From Mytilinidion resinicola (Eukaryota; Ascomycota; Dothideomycetes; Mytilinidiales; Mytilinidiaceae): a stretch of DNA of 64,000 nucleotides. The stretch is from NCBI RefSeq assembly GCF_010093595.1, contig NW_022985455.1:288898-352897 (forward strand), written 5' to 3'. Within the stretch, counting starts at the first letter, position 1, and each line of letters begins with the position of its first letter. Made by a program: the position numbers and the translations under genes. The notes beneath the pieces are model-generated. The model made no database searches. It was given only the letters and a program-made list of their open reading frames with translations, and was not told the DNA's origin. Positions 33,410 through 43,624 of the stretch are shown here, piece by piece.

Positions 33410-33970
33410 TCATTCCAGATCCTCCCCTGGCCAAGTTTTCAGCCCACTCCATCTTTCGCGTTCTACCAACTTCCCCTCTCCTAAATCTTTGTTGGCCCTC
33501 TGGAGCCGCTTCAGCCTCTCTTCCGTGCTCTGGCTCTCCCGTCTCAACGTCTCGTTCTTCGTCGTGAGCTCGTGAATCTCCTTCTCAGTCTGAAGGAAAT
33601 GATCCATTTTCTCCCTCTTGACCATCTCATGCCTCTCTGACAAGATCTCATAATCCCTCATTCGCATCCTCTTGTCCTTATTCAAGTCCTCCTTGTCTCT
33701 CTTGAGCACCCTGATCTCCGCCTTGCAATCTTCAAGCTTCTCTTCGAGCTCATAGCACCGCCTCCGATGCCGATCCCTCTCCGCACTAGAAGACCGCTCC
33801 GACGAGTGGTGAACGTGCAGGAAGCTGAAGCTCGATCGAGGTGAGAAGTACGAGCGTGGACGGATCTCGCTTTCGTGTCTGACGTGCATGTCGGACGATG
33901 AGCTCTCGGGCTTGGCTCGGGAAAGTGGGAAATTGATGCCTGGTGTGTGTGGAACTGCTTTCGATCTCAA
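33410..33970 (-). CDS. Small coiled-coil protein, unknown function
   Basis: Single frame of 186 codons. The first ~65 residues are Ser/Arg/His-rich with a RSYFSPRSSFSFLHVHHSS stretch; from about residue 66 to 165 there is one continuous highly charged coiled coil (RRRCYELEEKLEDCKAEIRVLK... EKEIHELTTKNETLRRES). No known family recognised. A TATATA on the minus strand lies about 65 bp upstream of the ATG, which supports the gene and the chosen start. Confidence 0.65.
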   Translation of the reverse strand: MRSKAVPHTPGINFPLSRAKPESSSSDMHVRHESEIRPRSYFSPRSSFSFLHVHHSSERSSSAERDRHRRRCYELEEKLEDCKAEIRVLKRDKEDLNKDKRMRMRDYEILSERHEMVKREKMDHFLQTEKEIHELTTKNETLRRESQSTEERLKRLQRANKDLGEGKLVERERWSGLKTWPGEDLE

Positions 33971-34555
33971 TCTCTGAACTTATCCGCCTTGCGTTTGAGA
34001 TGAAGTTCGGACTGCAGTCGCGCTGGACGCTGCTATATAACAAATTGTGCCTCCGGGAGGCTCAAAGAAAACTCTCCAACAGCAACAACAGCGTCATGTC
34101 TCACTGTTAGCAAAGCAGCGATTTGACAAAGACGCTTTTGTTACTCCAAAGAAAATGATATCTAGAACCAGAGAGGCAGTTTGATGTACGGTCGGAGGGA
34201 GCTTCAGATGCGGCTTGGGGCTGGATAATGGATTGGAGAATTCTAGACGTTGCTACGCATGGTGAAAAACTGTTCTGCGAAAGGAAACCTCTTGAATGGG
34301 GCGGCATGTCTTACAAATATGTGAAGGGGTGATTTCACAGTGGGATACCTCTCACGAGAAACGAGTTTGCAATTTAGATCCAGAAAGGCGGTTGGACCTA
34401 CACGTGCGAGATCTCACAATACGTTTCGGATGAGCGTAAGATATTGCCTCAAAGCGACCTAGAAACCGATAAGGAGTTTCAAATCAGCACAAGAAAGAGC
34501 TATTGTTACTCCCACGCTATGCCTTTGGTTACTACAAACTCTACATTCCCACTGT
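33971..34555. other. Intergenic between two minus-strand genes
   Basis: Promoter of the coiled-coil gene and 3' flank of the tryptophanyl-tRNA synthetase gene. No other gene seen. Confidence 0.5.
34034..34039 (-). promoter_or_regulatory. TATA box of the small coiled-coil gene
   Basis: TATATA about 65 bp upstream of the start codon at 33970. Confidence 0.45.
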
Positions 34556-36298
34556 CTAAGCCCCCTTTGACGCATCTCCCGCTGCCTTCTCCGCCGCCTT
34601 GGCGGCCCGCTTCGCAGCCCGCTTGCCCTGCCCCTTCTGGCCATCCGCGTCGGCCTTTTCCGTCGCTTCTTCTGCTTTTTTGGGAGGCTTAGTGGGGTTC
34701 GGGTTGCCTTTCCATTCGAGCTTTCGGGGCTTCATGTATTCTTTGACGACCTAGGATGTGTCAGTGGGGAGCGTAGAAGATAAGGCAGCCAAGCATACCT
34801 CATCAGTGACCTTTGCCCTGGCCTCTTGGAAGCTCTTGACGTATGATTGGACGAGCGTGATACACTCCTTCTTCATTTCGCCGGTGAGCATCTCGCCTTT
34901 CTTGTAGGCGTGGTAGAAGCGGTCTAGCTTTTCGTCGTCATCCTAGGGGAAAATTAGTACTTGTGGTCTTGGTGACCGGCAGTTGAGCTAACGACATACC
35001 TCGAAGTAGCAAAGATACTGGTATGGGACGTCTACGTCTGGGTTTCCGCCCAGCTCCCGATGTAGCTCCAGGGTTTCCTGACCGCCGGAAAATGAGGCAT
35101 TGATCTTCTTCTTGATCTGGTTGGGTGTATCGTCAAGAAAGATCGCAGACATGGGGACGCTGGCGCTCATTTTGCCGCCGGCACCTGGGAATGGTTAGGG
35201 GCTTATGCTGAAGATGGTGACTACTAGGAGAGATGTACCTTGAAGACTCGTCAAGAATTTTGAGTGAATGAGGGCCGGTTTCGGCGATGGGCGTTGCATT
35301 CGGAGTGAGTTGTCGCGGACCAGGCGGAAGTAGGGATCTTGGTCCTTCGAGGAGTTAGAAAATTGACTCTGTAGATGATGCAAAGGCGCGTTAGGTGACT
35401 TACGATAGCGCAAGGGATCAAACATGGGATTGCCGCTGTTGTCGCCTTGCGATCGGCTTCTATGTCATCGCCCCAGATGAACGGGTATGAAGAGGCAAAG
35501 GCGGCTATCACACGCGTTACTATAAGACGCCAAGCCTAAGCCGTCGAAGCCATATCACTTACCCACGCATTGAAGATTAGGGAAGAATACTCGACCACTG
35601 CTTGTGCTGCCATCAAATCCAAAGGCTCCTCGCATTTGATTGAAGTTGACTAGCTTCGAGAATTCCATCGCATTTTCGTAAAAATGGCCATTGCTACCTG
35701 ATCCCATGAACAGAAAGTCCGAGTATATGAAGGTCTTTTTGAGGTCGTAGCCCATTGCGATGGCATCTTTCGCATTTTCTATAGAGAACTTCTTGACAGC
35801 TTCAATGGTCAACCCCTCCTTGAATAGAAACTTTTCATCATCCGTCAACATGATGACTAGCGGCACATCAAACACATCCTGTAACCATTTTGTGAATTCG
35901 AACGGTATGCTATGTCCAACATGTAGTGATCCTGCGGAAGGTCCTCGGCCAGTGTAGAGCATGAAAGGCTCTCCCCGCTCATAGTAATCCAGTATGAGGT
36001 CGAAATCGCGATGCGAGAAGAAGAGGCCGCGCCGTAACCAGCGGTGGGGTTTCTTGCCAGTGAGCCTCTCGAATCGCTCGAGGGTAGCCTTGTCTAGGAG
36101 CTTTGTATTCCACTTCTGCGAGATGGCGACGTAGTCGAATTCAAGTGTATTGCCGTGTTCGTCCGTCCCCGCTTGTACATCCCAAGGGTTGATCTCCTGC
36201 TCGGTGAGGTGCTTCGCTGGAGTCGTAGCCGTTTCGGCGAGTGAAAGAGCTGCGACGGATGGCGGTTCGCCGAGTCCCGTGGGGGCGTTTTCCGCCAT
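34556..36298 (-). CDS. WRS1: Cytosolic tryptophanyl-tRNA synthetase
   Basis: Six exons: 36298-35563, 35504-35404, 35344-35239, 35184-35000, 34942-34799, 34750-34556; five GT-AG introns of 48-59 bp; 488 aa. Class I signature HVGH at 126-129 ([18 protein letters not shown]) and KMSAS at 319-323, completed across the exon 3/4 junction ([11 protein letters not shown]). The order and spacing match eukaryotic cytosolic TrpRS rather than the mitochondrial or bacterial type. The C-terminal ~60 residues are Lys/Ala-rich (a tRNA- or polyanion-binding tail, common in fungal cytosolic synthetases). It charges tRNA-Trp in the cytosol. Shares an 832-bp divergent promoter with the PRELI gene. Confidence 0.96.
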
Positions 36299-37130
36299 AG
36301 TGGTGGAGGGATAGGTGTGAGTTTTAGAGACAGAAACGGAGGTGGCTTTAAGAAGGAGAGGTTAGTATTTATTTTGATTGTGAGTGACTCCAACGAATCC
36401 TTCAATACATGGACACTGTGACTCAGTTTACCAGGAAGTACCACGTACTGAAACCTACTTACGTGACAAATGCAAAACTCACAGCAAGCTCAATCCGTTT
36501 ACTGCAACCAAGTTGCGAAGCTGGAGGTCAATTGATAAACTTATGTCCACGTCGCGTCTCATCTCGATGTCTCGCTTTCGATTCTTTGGCATCCCCGCGG
36601 TACGGTATGCTAGTGCAGGTCGGGTCTCTATAGTGCGACGTAGAGAGAGTGCGAGCCGAATGAGGCGTGAAGCTGAGGCGAATATTTATCTGAAGACCGT
36701 CGAAACGAGGCGATGACCTCACAACTCTCAGACTTCGAAGAATATATTGAAGCACTACAAGCAGGACCAAGCAGATGTCAGAAAATCTCATGATTGAACA
36801 CAGCTATCGTTTGCCTGAGTGCTGCACGTGACCATCGCGCGAAAGTACAGCCGAGCAAGCAGCGACGTCAAGGCTCTTCTCGATTCATCATCGCTCATCA
36901 TTCACTCCCCGTCCTTCACCCACGAATAACCATCTTCGACCACTATCGCTGCGGCTTCCGAAGCTCTGCTTGCTTCCGCAGCAAAACAATGCGCTTCTCC
37001 ACAACCTGAATACCCTAGACGCATCGCCTCGGCCTAAACATCCCCGACGATCCTTCAACCCCTCTCGTACCACTACTACAGCTCCCACGCAACCTCTCCT
37101 CCTCCACCTTAATACCGCCCAACAGCCACC
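36299..37130. promoter_or_regulatory. Divergent promoter, WRS1 / PRELI gene
   Basis: 832 bp between opposite start codons, no gene inside. The last 150 bp before 37131 are C/A-rich, a usual fungal leader, ending in CCACCATGG. Confidence 0.5.
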
Positions 37131-38012
37131 ATGGTCAAATTCTACAGCTCAACCTACGACTACTCCTACCCATTCCCCGCCGTGACCCTCGCCTACTTTC
37201 TGCGCTACCCGAACCCGTACTCCACCCACGTCCTCTCCACCGACACCATCTCGCGCTCCTTCGACCCCGCCACCCAGCGCCTCACCACCGTCCGCCTGCA
37301 TCTCAAGCGCTCGAAACTCCCATCCGCCGTCCTCAAACTCCTCCCCCGCTCCCTCCTCGGCGCCTCCGCCGCCGGCGACTCCCAGAGCTACATCCTCGAG
37401 ACCAGCACCGTCGATGTCAAGGAGGGCGTCATGCACGCCGAGAGCCGCAACCTCGAGTGGACCGGCGTGCTGAGCGTGGTCGAGAAGCAGACGTTCCGCC
37501 GGCCTGCCTCGCCGCCCGATGATCAGGCGTTCAAGTCGTGCGAGGGGGCGGCGGAGAAGCATGGCTTTCTGGAGAAGGGGGAGGCGGCGGGGCGGACGGA
37601 TGTGCAGAGCACAGTTATACTATTATCGCGGCTAGGACAGTGGAAGAAGAGGCGGGCGGCGGCTGGGATTCATTCGGAGCAAGATGCGGCCGCAGCAGGG
37701 AAGGCGGTTGTCGAGGAGGAGGCGGAGCAGCCGCAGAAGGTGGGATTTTTTAAGAGCTGGAGTACGGCGAGTTTGCAGCGCTCGATTGAGCTGATTGGCT
37801 TGAAGCGGGCGCGGAGGAGCCAGCCGAATGCGATGGAGGGGATGAAAGTTGTGTTGGAGCGGATGCGGGAGGGCGGGTTGGTGGGAGTACTGGAGGGGAT
37901 GCGGAGGGACAGAGAGATGGTCACACACGGGCATCACGGGGCTGGGTTCAAGAAGGTGGAGAATGAGAGTGGCCAGGCCATCGAGGACCTTGGCGACCAC
38001 CATGAAGATTAA
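37131..38012 (+). CDS. PRELI/MSF1-domain protein (Ups family)
   Basis: Single frame, 293 aa, start in an ideal context (CCACCATGG). Residues 1-~170 match the PRELI/MSF1 domain: MVKFYSSTYDYSYPF, YFLRYPNPYSTHVLSTDTISR (near-diagnostic NPY-HVLS-DT), RNLEWTGVLSVVEKQ. Ups/PRELI proteins shuttle phosphatidic acid or phosphatidylserine across the mitochondrial intermembrane space with a small Mdm35-type partner. The C-terminal ~120 residues are an Ala/Glu/Arg-rich extension not present in yeast Ups1-3 (about 175-230 aa). Which lipid it carries cannot be read from the sequence. Confidence 0.88.
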   Translation: MVKFYSSTYDYSYPFPAVTLAYFLRYPNPYSTHVLSTDTISRSFDPATQRLTTVRLHLKRSKLPSAVLKLLPRSLLGASAAGDSQSYILETSTVDVKEGVMHAESRNLEWTGVLSVVEKQTFRRPASPPDDQAFKSCEGAAEKHGFLEKGEAAGRTDVQSTVILLSRLGQWKKRRAAAGIHSEQDAAAAGKAVVEEEAEQPQKVGFFKSWSTASLQRSIELIGLKRARRSQPNAMEGMKVVLERMREGGLVGVLEGMRRDREMVTHGHHGAGFKKVENESGQAIEDLGDHHED

Positions 38013-38991
38013 ACGAGGAGACGGTGCGCGTATCGCATGGCTATGTGACAAGCGTGTTGGTAACACTCTTTGTACGATTTCGGAAGTCCTAGGTTTTGCT
38101 CTTAGCGTTGGCGTTTTGGTCTGAATTACCCTCTCCTCCATACTTTCACTCACCTCTTCTTGACTACAAAGTCCTTGTCTTTGGTCTGCGTCCACATTCT
38201 TGCCACTGCTGGATGCGTGTGTTCTTCGAACTGTATCGAGACAATTCCAACAGTAGTAGAAGGGTGTGTCCAAACCTCTGATGGGATAGCGGAGCTTGTG
38301 TTATCATGTCTTTTCTTTCACACGGGAAACAACTTTACTAGTGCATAGTTGGCTGGTACGGAAAATATGTAAAATTAGCACACAAAACTCATTCTGAACT
38401 GTATGAATTTGTTCGTTGCAGCAATGAATTGATGTATCAACATAGATCTAAGTGACCTGCAAAACAACCGGACCGGCGAACGTCGATTATTCTGTCCTAG
38501 AAGACCAGAGCGGAAAGGGGCAATACCTCAGCATTTGAGGAAGCACTTCGAAGAGTGACGCACATGTGCAAAGCGTACTCTGTAGCACTAGCACGTACAC
38601 ATTATCAAACAATCTTTTGACAAATAGGTGCCATTACCAACGCCATTGTCGTAGCCCGTTTCCACAGAGTTTCTAAGCCTGCTCCAGGCGTTCTACACCT
38701 GACAATCTCTCCGCCTAAACCCCACCGCCATGTAGTATGTATGCTGTTGATGTTCTCCGTTTCCGTGACGCCACCAACCTGTCCCTACAAAAGAGTATGA
38801 TCGCTCCGGATCAAGCCATACAAATGACGGATGTGGCCAGAGAACAGGAGAATGTACAGTGTTATTATCGAACATTCCGCCAAATGCCGCCGCCATTTCG
38901 TTCGATTGCGAAAATCGCATGTCGTACATGTGTACAGGAGTCGTATAGGATGATATGTGCACAAGCGTGGGCTCACGGGGCCGTTGCTTGC
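38013..38991. other. Convergent intergenic region
   Basis: 3' flanks of the PRELI gene (+) and the membrane flavoprotein gene (-). No gene, repeat or RNA recognised. Confidence 0.5.
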
Positions 38992-40794
38992 CTATGAGTC
39001 CCAGATGGGTCCGTAGGCAGGAATGCCGCGGCTCTCCATGCCGTAGACAACCTTGCGGGTGACGGTCTCGTTGCTGAGCACGAACACGGCCTCCGCTTTG
39101 TACAACATATACATCTGGTAGGCGAGCTGGACGAGGTCGGGGCGGCCGGTCTTGTTCGTATCAAGGACGAGGGCGTTGGGCTCGATCTCGTGGATCCAAT
39201 CGTTGAGAGCAGCGCCATAGGTGTGGACCGGAGTTCGGGTACTCCAGATGAGGCGACAGAACTGACCTTCGGGACGGTCGAGAAGATATCCGAGGCTAGG
39301 GCCGATTCCAGAGCCGGTAGTGACGAGGATAACTCGCTGGAAGATGCAGGCCATGCTGAGGGTTCCGTAAGTAGGTAATCCCTTGACCCAATACTTCTTG
39401 GCTGGGTTTAGGATGAGGTTGTGGGTCCAATCGCCAGCGTCAGAGATGACCATAGAACCACCAGGTTCCCTATCACGAGCCGGAAAGGTAGCGAAGGGGT
39501 GCCATTGTAGAAGTGGCGAGTCCGAGATGAACAGACAACTAAAGCGTTTGAGATTCTGGGTGTAGTGGAGACGCATAGCGTGGGACGAGAGTTTCTCCGG
39601 CGTGAACTCCCAGTGACGTAGACGCAGCCACGGAAGGATGAGTAGGACAGTGGTCGCGGTGAGTAGCCAGAAAGCCGGGTGTTGGACGAGAACCGAGGCT
39701 ATCGTGACACCGAGAGCCTTGCATTTGGTTGCAATAATCATTAGGGATTCGACCCAAAATAGTACAATGGCGAGCCAGCCGCCCAACCGATGCGTGTACT
39801 CGAAGGTATTGTGAGTCCTGGCTCGAATATACGGATGGGAACAGAAAAGAATGACTAAAAGCGTTACTTGGAGTGCCCACGTGGAACAGAAGAGCGCGGT
39901 CGAGCTGAAGGCCTCGCCTCGGACCAATCCGCCAGTGATCATGATGTTTAGTACAATGAACCACATCGTACCAGCGACAGCAGCTCCGCTATGTACGCCA
40001 CCGTTCTCGTAGACTTTGGCAACCAGGCGCCTGAGTCGTAGTGGAGCAGTCCTGGGAACCAGCCAAGAGGTGCTGTAAAGCATATTGACGAAGAAATCTT
40101 GGCGTACAAGAACTGCTACGAAGAAGTTTCCGGATGCGGCCGTGGTGACGATTGAGGATGGCACATTGCGGTATCCATACTTTATGAAAACGAGCACGGT
40201 GGCAATGACGTTCGCGAGGAATACAATCGAGAACAGACGTCGGTATACCGTGAAGCAGGTGTACCTGAGATGGCGCATGATTTTGAACTGACGCTTGGCT
40301 GGGACGCTTCCGGGATCCAGGGCCGTGGGTTGAGGGGAGAGGTCCACGTCAAAGAATTGGGAACCCTCGCCAATGGTGAAAGGCGAAGATTGAGGAGTGA
40401 GCACCCATTCGAGTGTCCCGAGGTCATGCGCTTTGCCTTCAGATGAATGAGTAGCTTCTAGATCCCGAGTGGAAGACGAAGGGTTGTGCTTCCAATCGGA
40501 AACGTGGAAGTCATCGCTTGTGTGGTAGTTTGACATGTTGACGGTGTATGCCAAGGGAGGGAATTGAAGCTCATGGAACGTGGACCTATGTCGGAAGAAG
40601 TCGAAACTGTGCAGGCAGGTGGGTGGCGATGAGTGACTGCGTCTGTTGGGGAAGGACGGGCCATAATGAGCGGGCTGATAAATGCCATATGGAGGGGGTA
40701 CGTGCTGAAAGTAATCGGGTACATCATTCACCACGATGGAAAAACGCGACGAATAGTACAGGTCGGCCCAGTCTTCAAACTCGTCGTCGTTCAT
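38992..40794 (-). CDS. tmpA: TmpA-like membrane flavoprotein (ferric-reductase-like)
   Basis: Intronless frame to the TGA near 38992. I use the ATG at 40794 (MNDDEFEDWADLYY; 600 aa); the ATG at 40536 (MSNYHTSDDFHV; 514 aa) is an equally good start. After a soluble N-terminus come about six membrane segments (YRRLFSIVFLANVIATVLVF, GTMWFIVLNIMITGGLV, ALQVTLLVILFCSH, GGWLAIVLFWVESLMIIA, FWLLTATTVLLILPWLRL), an HPFATFPA FAD-binding motif and LVTTGSGIGPSLGYLL for NAD(P)H. The C-terminus GIPAYGPIWDS is typical of the TmpA family and of the related tail of some fungal NRPS-like proteins. Aspergillus TmpA is a plasma-membrane flavoprotein acting in asexual development; the same role here is inferred. 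Confidence 0.82.
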   Translation of the reverse strand: MNDDEFEDWADLYYSSRFSIVVNDVPDYFQHVPPPYGIYQPAHYGPSFPNRRSHSSPPTCLHSFDFFRHRSTFHELQFPPLAYTVNMSNYHTSDDFHVSDWKHNPSSSTRDLEATHSSEGKAHDLGTLEWVLTPQSSPFTIGEGSQFFDVDLSPQPTALDPGSVPAKRQFKIMRHLRYTCFTVYRRLFSIVFLANVIATVLVFIKYGYRNVPSSIVTTAASGNFFVAVLVRQDFFVNMLYSTSWLVPRTAPLRLRRLVAKVYENGGVHSGAAVAGTMWFIVLNIMITGGLVRGEAFSSTALFCSTWALQVTLLVILFCSHPYIRARTHNTFEYTHRLGGWLAIVLFWVESLMIIATKCKALGVTIASVLVQHPAFWLLTATTVLLILPWLRLRHWEFTPEKLSSHAMRLHYTQNLKRFSCLFISDSPLLQWHPFATFPARDREPGGSMVISDAGDWTHNLILNPAKKYWVKGLPTYGTLSMACIFQRVILVTTGSGIGPSLGYLLDRPEGQFCRLIWSTRTPVHTYGAALNDWIHEIEPNALVLDTNKTGRPDLVQLAYQMYMLYKAEAVFVLSNETVTRKVVYGMESRGIPAYGPIWDS

Positions 40795-43624
40795 GCCGGC
40801 CGGTGGAGGACCTGTGTGAAACGAGCGAATAGTATACAGGCAAAGAAAAAGAACTGATTGCCCTGGCACCGGTGACAGGGAGCGAAAGAGAACTACAGCA
40901 TTGATTAAAGCAGGTCCTGGTCTTATCAGGCGCTGATACTAAATAGCTGTTGGGGGAGAAGTGGTGACCGAGGAAAGTGCGGAGGGGGACGTTGGGAGAA
41001 GCATGGATGAGTCTATTCCCCACGTGCGGCCATTCATGAGCGACGCTGGGACGTATACCAGATAGTGATGAGGTCTCGAGCGGACTCACTACCGATACTA
41101 TGGTGGAGGACTGTTCGGCGGTGCTTAGGGGCGGCGTCTTGTTTCACGGCGTCACCTACCTGTCCAAGGGAGCCACATGCGGAGCGAGTATAAAAGCGAG
41201 CGAATCTGCAGAGGTCGCCACTTGTAGCTCAAACAACGCCCCAGGGCTTAGAAGCTCGATGCTGCTGCTGCTTGGGCAAATGACAAAGGACTATAGACAC
41301 ATTCCATTGGCTCGTCTGTGCCTCTCCGGCAGCATGGATGGCATTAGAATGGCTTCTCTGCTCAGCGTCCTGCCCACTCTCTTGCAAATCCGCCGCGGCA
41401 GGAGTATCACTTACCTCCCGGCCGAATGGTGCCATATTGAGTACGCAACAGAACCGTGCCTAGCAACGGTTGAGGTCGTACTGTGCGCGTGTTTGAGCTG
41501 TGGAGTGCAACAAGGCGACTCGGAGCAGGTAGTCCACATTCCTCTCTCGGCCGTTGCCCAAGCCACTGTTTCAGGTGGGCTGGAGGCTGCTATCGCGATG
41601 TTGAAACACGGAGCAATTGTCGCTATGGGAGATGTGGGGGGTGTTGTCGATGAGCAGAGTGAGGGGACGTTTTGCTGAGAGAAGCCAGCGAGTGCAGACC
41701 AAGCGGCCCCTGGACGACTACCACAATCCCGATCGACGCCCTCGAAACGTTCTCTGGCCCTTGAGGCCGATGAACCCCGTTGTGTCATTTGCACGCTCAT
41801 CCGCGATCTGGAGATCCCGAGTCCCCATCCACGGACTACGCGACTTCCGGGTGCTAGGCCGAGATAGCTCAGAGGGACACAAGCAGCGCAGTCCCCAGCT
41901 CGCCATCAAGCGGGCCACGCGAACGCGTCCAGAGACGGGCAAGAGCATGTATACGACCTGGTACCTGGTAGCTCTGGGCCTAGTAGCTGCGTAGGACGAA
42001 AGGGATGTTTGTTCATTCCAAGAACTCCAGTCCCGCGCGGAGGGCCAACGGTCGTTCGTCCTCTGTCACACAGCCTCGTTCGTGCTCCGATTCCATGTGC
42101 AGATTCAGCAGCGCCCGCAGCATATCCCCAGCCGCCGCCATGACACCCGCCTTGCCACGAGGGAGCTTGCTGGAGTCTCGCCGGCTTGCAGCAAGCCACA
42201 TCTGCCTGCCCTTTCGTCATGGCGGAGCCTTGATTGATGTTGTTTCCGTCTGACCTGTCTGGCTGGTACGGCCGCTGCTGGAGAACTAGGTAGCGGATAT
42301 CAGCCCAATTTGGTTTGATTTCCCAAAGTGGGCATTGAAATCAAAGCGAATTGAATGACCCTGACCCAGCAATACCATCTCCTACAATAACGGCCCACAT
42401 ATATATTGAACTATCACATAATAAGCCTGCTTCTGGAGGCCATGACTCTAGTCAATTAGTAAACCTCCTTAACATGCTCCTTATCTCAGAGGAAGGGTTG
42501 TACTGATGATGCGTACCTATCCGTTGGTAATTTCTCCTTGCCTTGTTACTCCGCGGATCGCCTGATCTCCAGGTAGCCGAATGCCACAGGAGAACCTCAT
42601 TATGAGACTTGTAGCAGTCTCTTACGCCTAGAAGCTGCCGCTTCAAAGAGACAACGTGGAGAGCGAGTCATGCAGTTGTACAATCGACGATTTAAAATAC
42701 TGTAGACGTCAGCCTATACACGCTCCCAGCCTAATCGCTTGAGATCCCTCGAGGTATTTTCCTGCCAGAAGTTTGCAGACTGAAAGTGGCTCGATCTGCG
42801 CGTTCACAAACTCAGTGGCCTTGACTTATTCGAAACCAAGGTGAAGCTTCATGGAAAGTGGCTCACAATAGTTGACACTGTGAGCGAAAGAAATATTGAT
42901 GGATCCAATATCCTAGAGGGAGAGTAGAGACGGGCTGGTGTAGTAAGAGTAGAAGACCTCTTGCTTCATTGCCTCATGTTGAACATTCCCCTAATATCAC
43001 GTGATGATATGATTCCGCGCAAAACATTCGATATGACAATCTGCGACACATAGCTGGCTTGGTAATATGAATTAACGCTTTACTGGGTAGTATAGTAGAA
43101 TGTAACACCAGATCATTCTCTGCCCTAAGCACAAAGAGCGAGGACAATTGTCTTAACATTCGAGAACTCACCAAAGCTGTCAAAGTCAAAGAAGACCTCT
43201 TTCCTTGTGCTTTAGAACACCTCGTCTTTATACGAACGCCACTCGCTTAGTAGTGATGAAATAGACGACTTTGGGATGTAATCTACTGAGCAAACACTGA
43301 TTCTTTGCATGGCGCTCTCGTAGCCAAAGGTGTGAAGGGGCAGCAAAAGCGCATCGGTCTTGGCGCCACGTCATGTCCGGACTCAGGGGTCACATGGGCA
43401 CTAGATTGGCCAGACCTCGTGCAGCGCCCACCACGGTTTCTTTACTGGGCACCACAACAGACTGCACCTTCGACCTGCAAGATACCTTTCTCTCTCATGG
43501 ATTGCGCTTCCGAATATCTCCTTTAATACCCGACATCAACACACTTTTCCCTCCCGGACTCGGTATATTGCGATGACGCGACTCCGCGCGATACAACGTT
43601 AATCAGAGTGCTGTGTAGCCCAGA
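40795..43624. other. 2.8-kb divergent intergenic region
   Basis: Promoters of the TmpA-like gene (-) and the channel gene (+). One possible ORF at 41100-41678; a TATAAAA at 41189-41195. The part from 42.3 to 43.6 kb is AT-richer and holds no open frame with protein-like content. Confidence 0.45.
41100..41678 (+). CDS. Hypothetical ORF, 192 codons, doubtful
   Basis: ATG at 41100 to TGA at 41678. The translation is Cys- and Ala-rich (CLATVEVVLCACLSCGVQQ, GGLEAAIAMLKHGAIVAMG) and resembles no family I know. Length alone makes it better than background, but a TATA-like box sits inside it and no splice sites or neighbours support it. Confidence 0.25.
   Translation: MVEDCSAVLRGGVLFHGVTYLSKGATCGASIKASESAEVATCSSNNAPGLRSSMLLLLGQMTKDYRHIPLARLCLSGSMDGIRMASLLSVLPTLLQIRRGRSITYLPAEWCHIEYATEPCLATVEVVLCACLSCGVQQGDSEQVVHIPLSAVAQATVSGGLEAAIAMLKHGAIVAMGDVGGVVDEQSEGTFC

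Noticed and set aside
37632..38273. 213-codon antisense ORF over the PRELI gene
   Set aside because: Shadow of the Glu/Arg-rich extension; no motif.
41850..41920. tRNA-like GATAGCTCAG segment
   Set aside because: No matching acceptor stem, anticodon arm or T-arm sequence around it.
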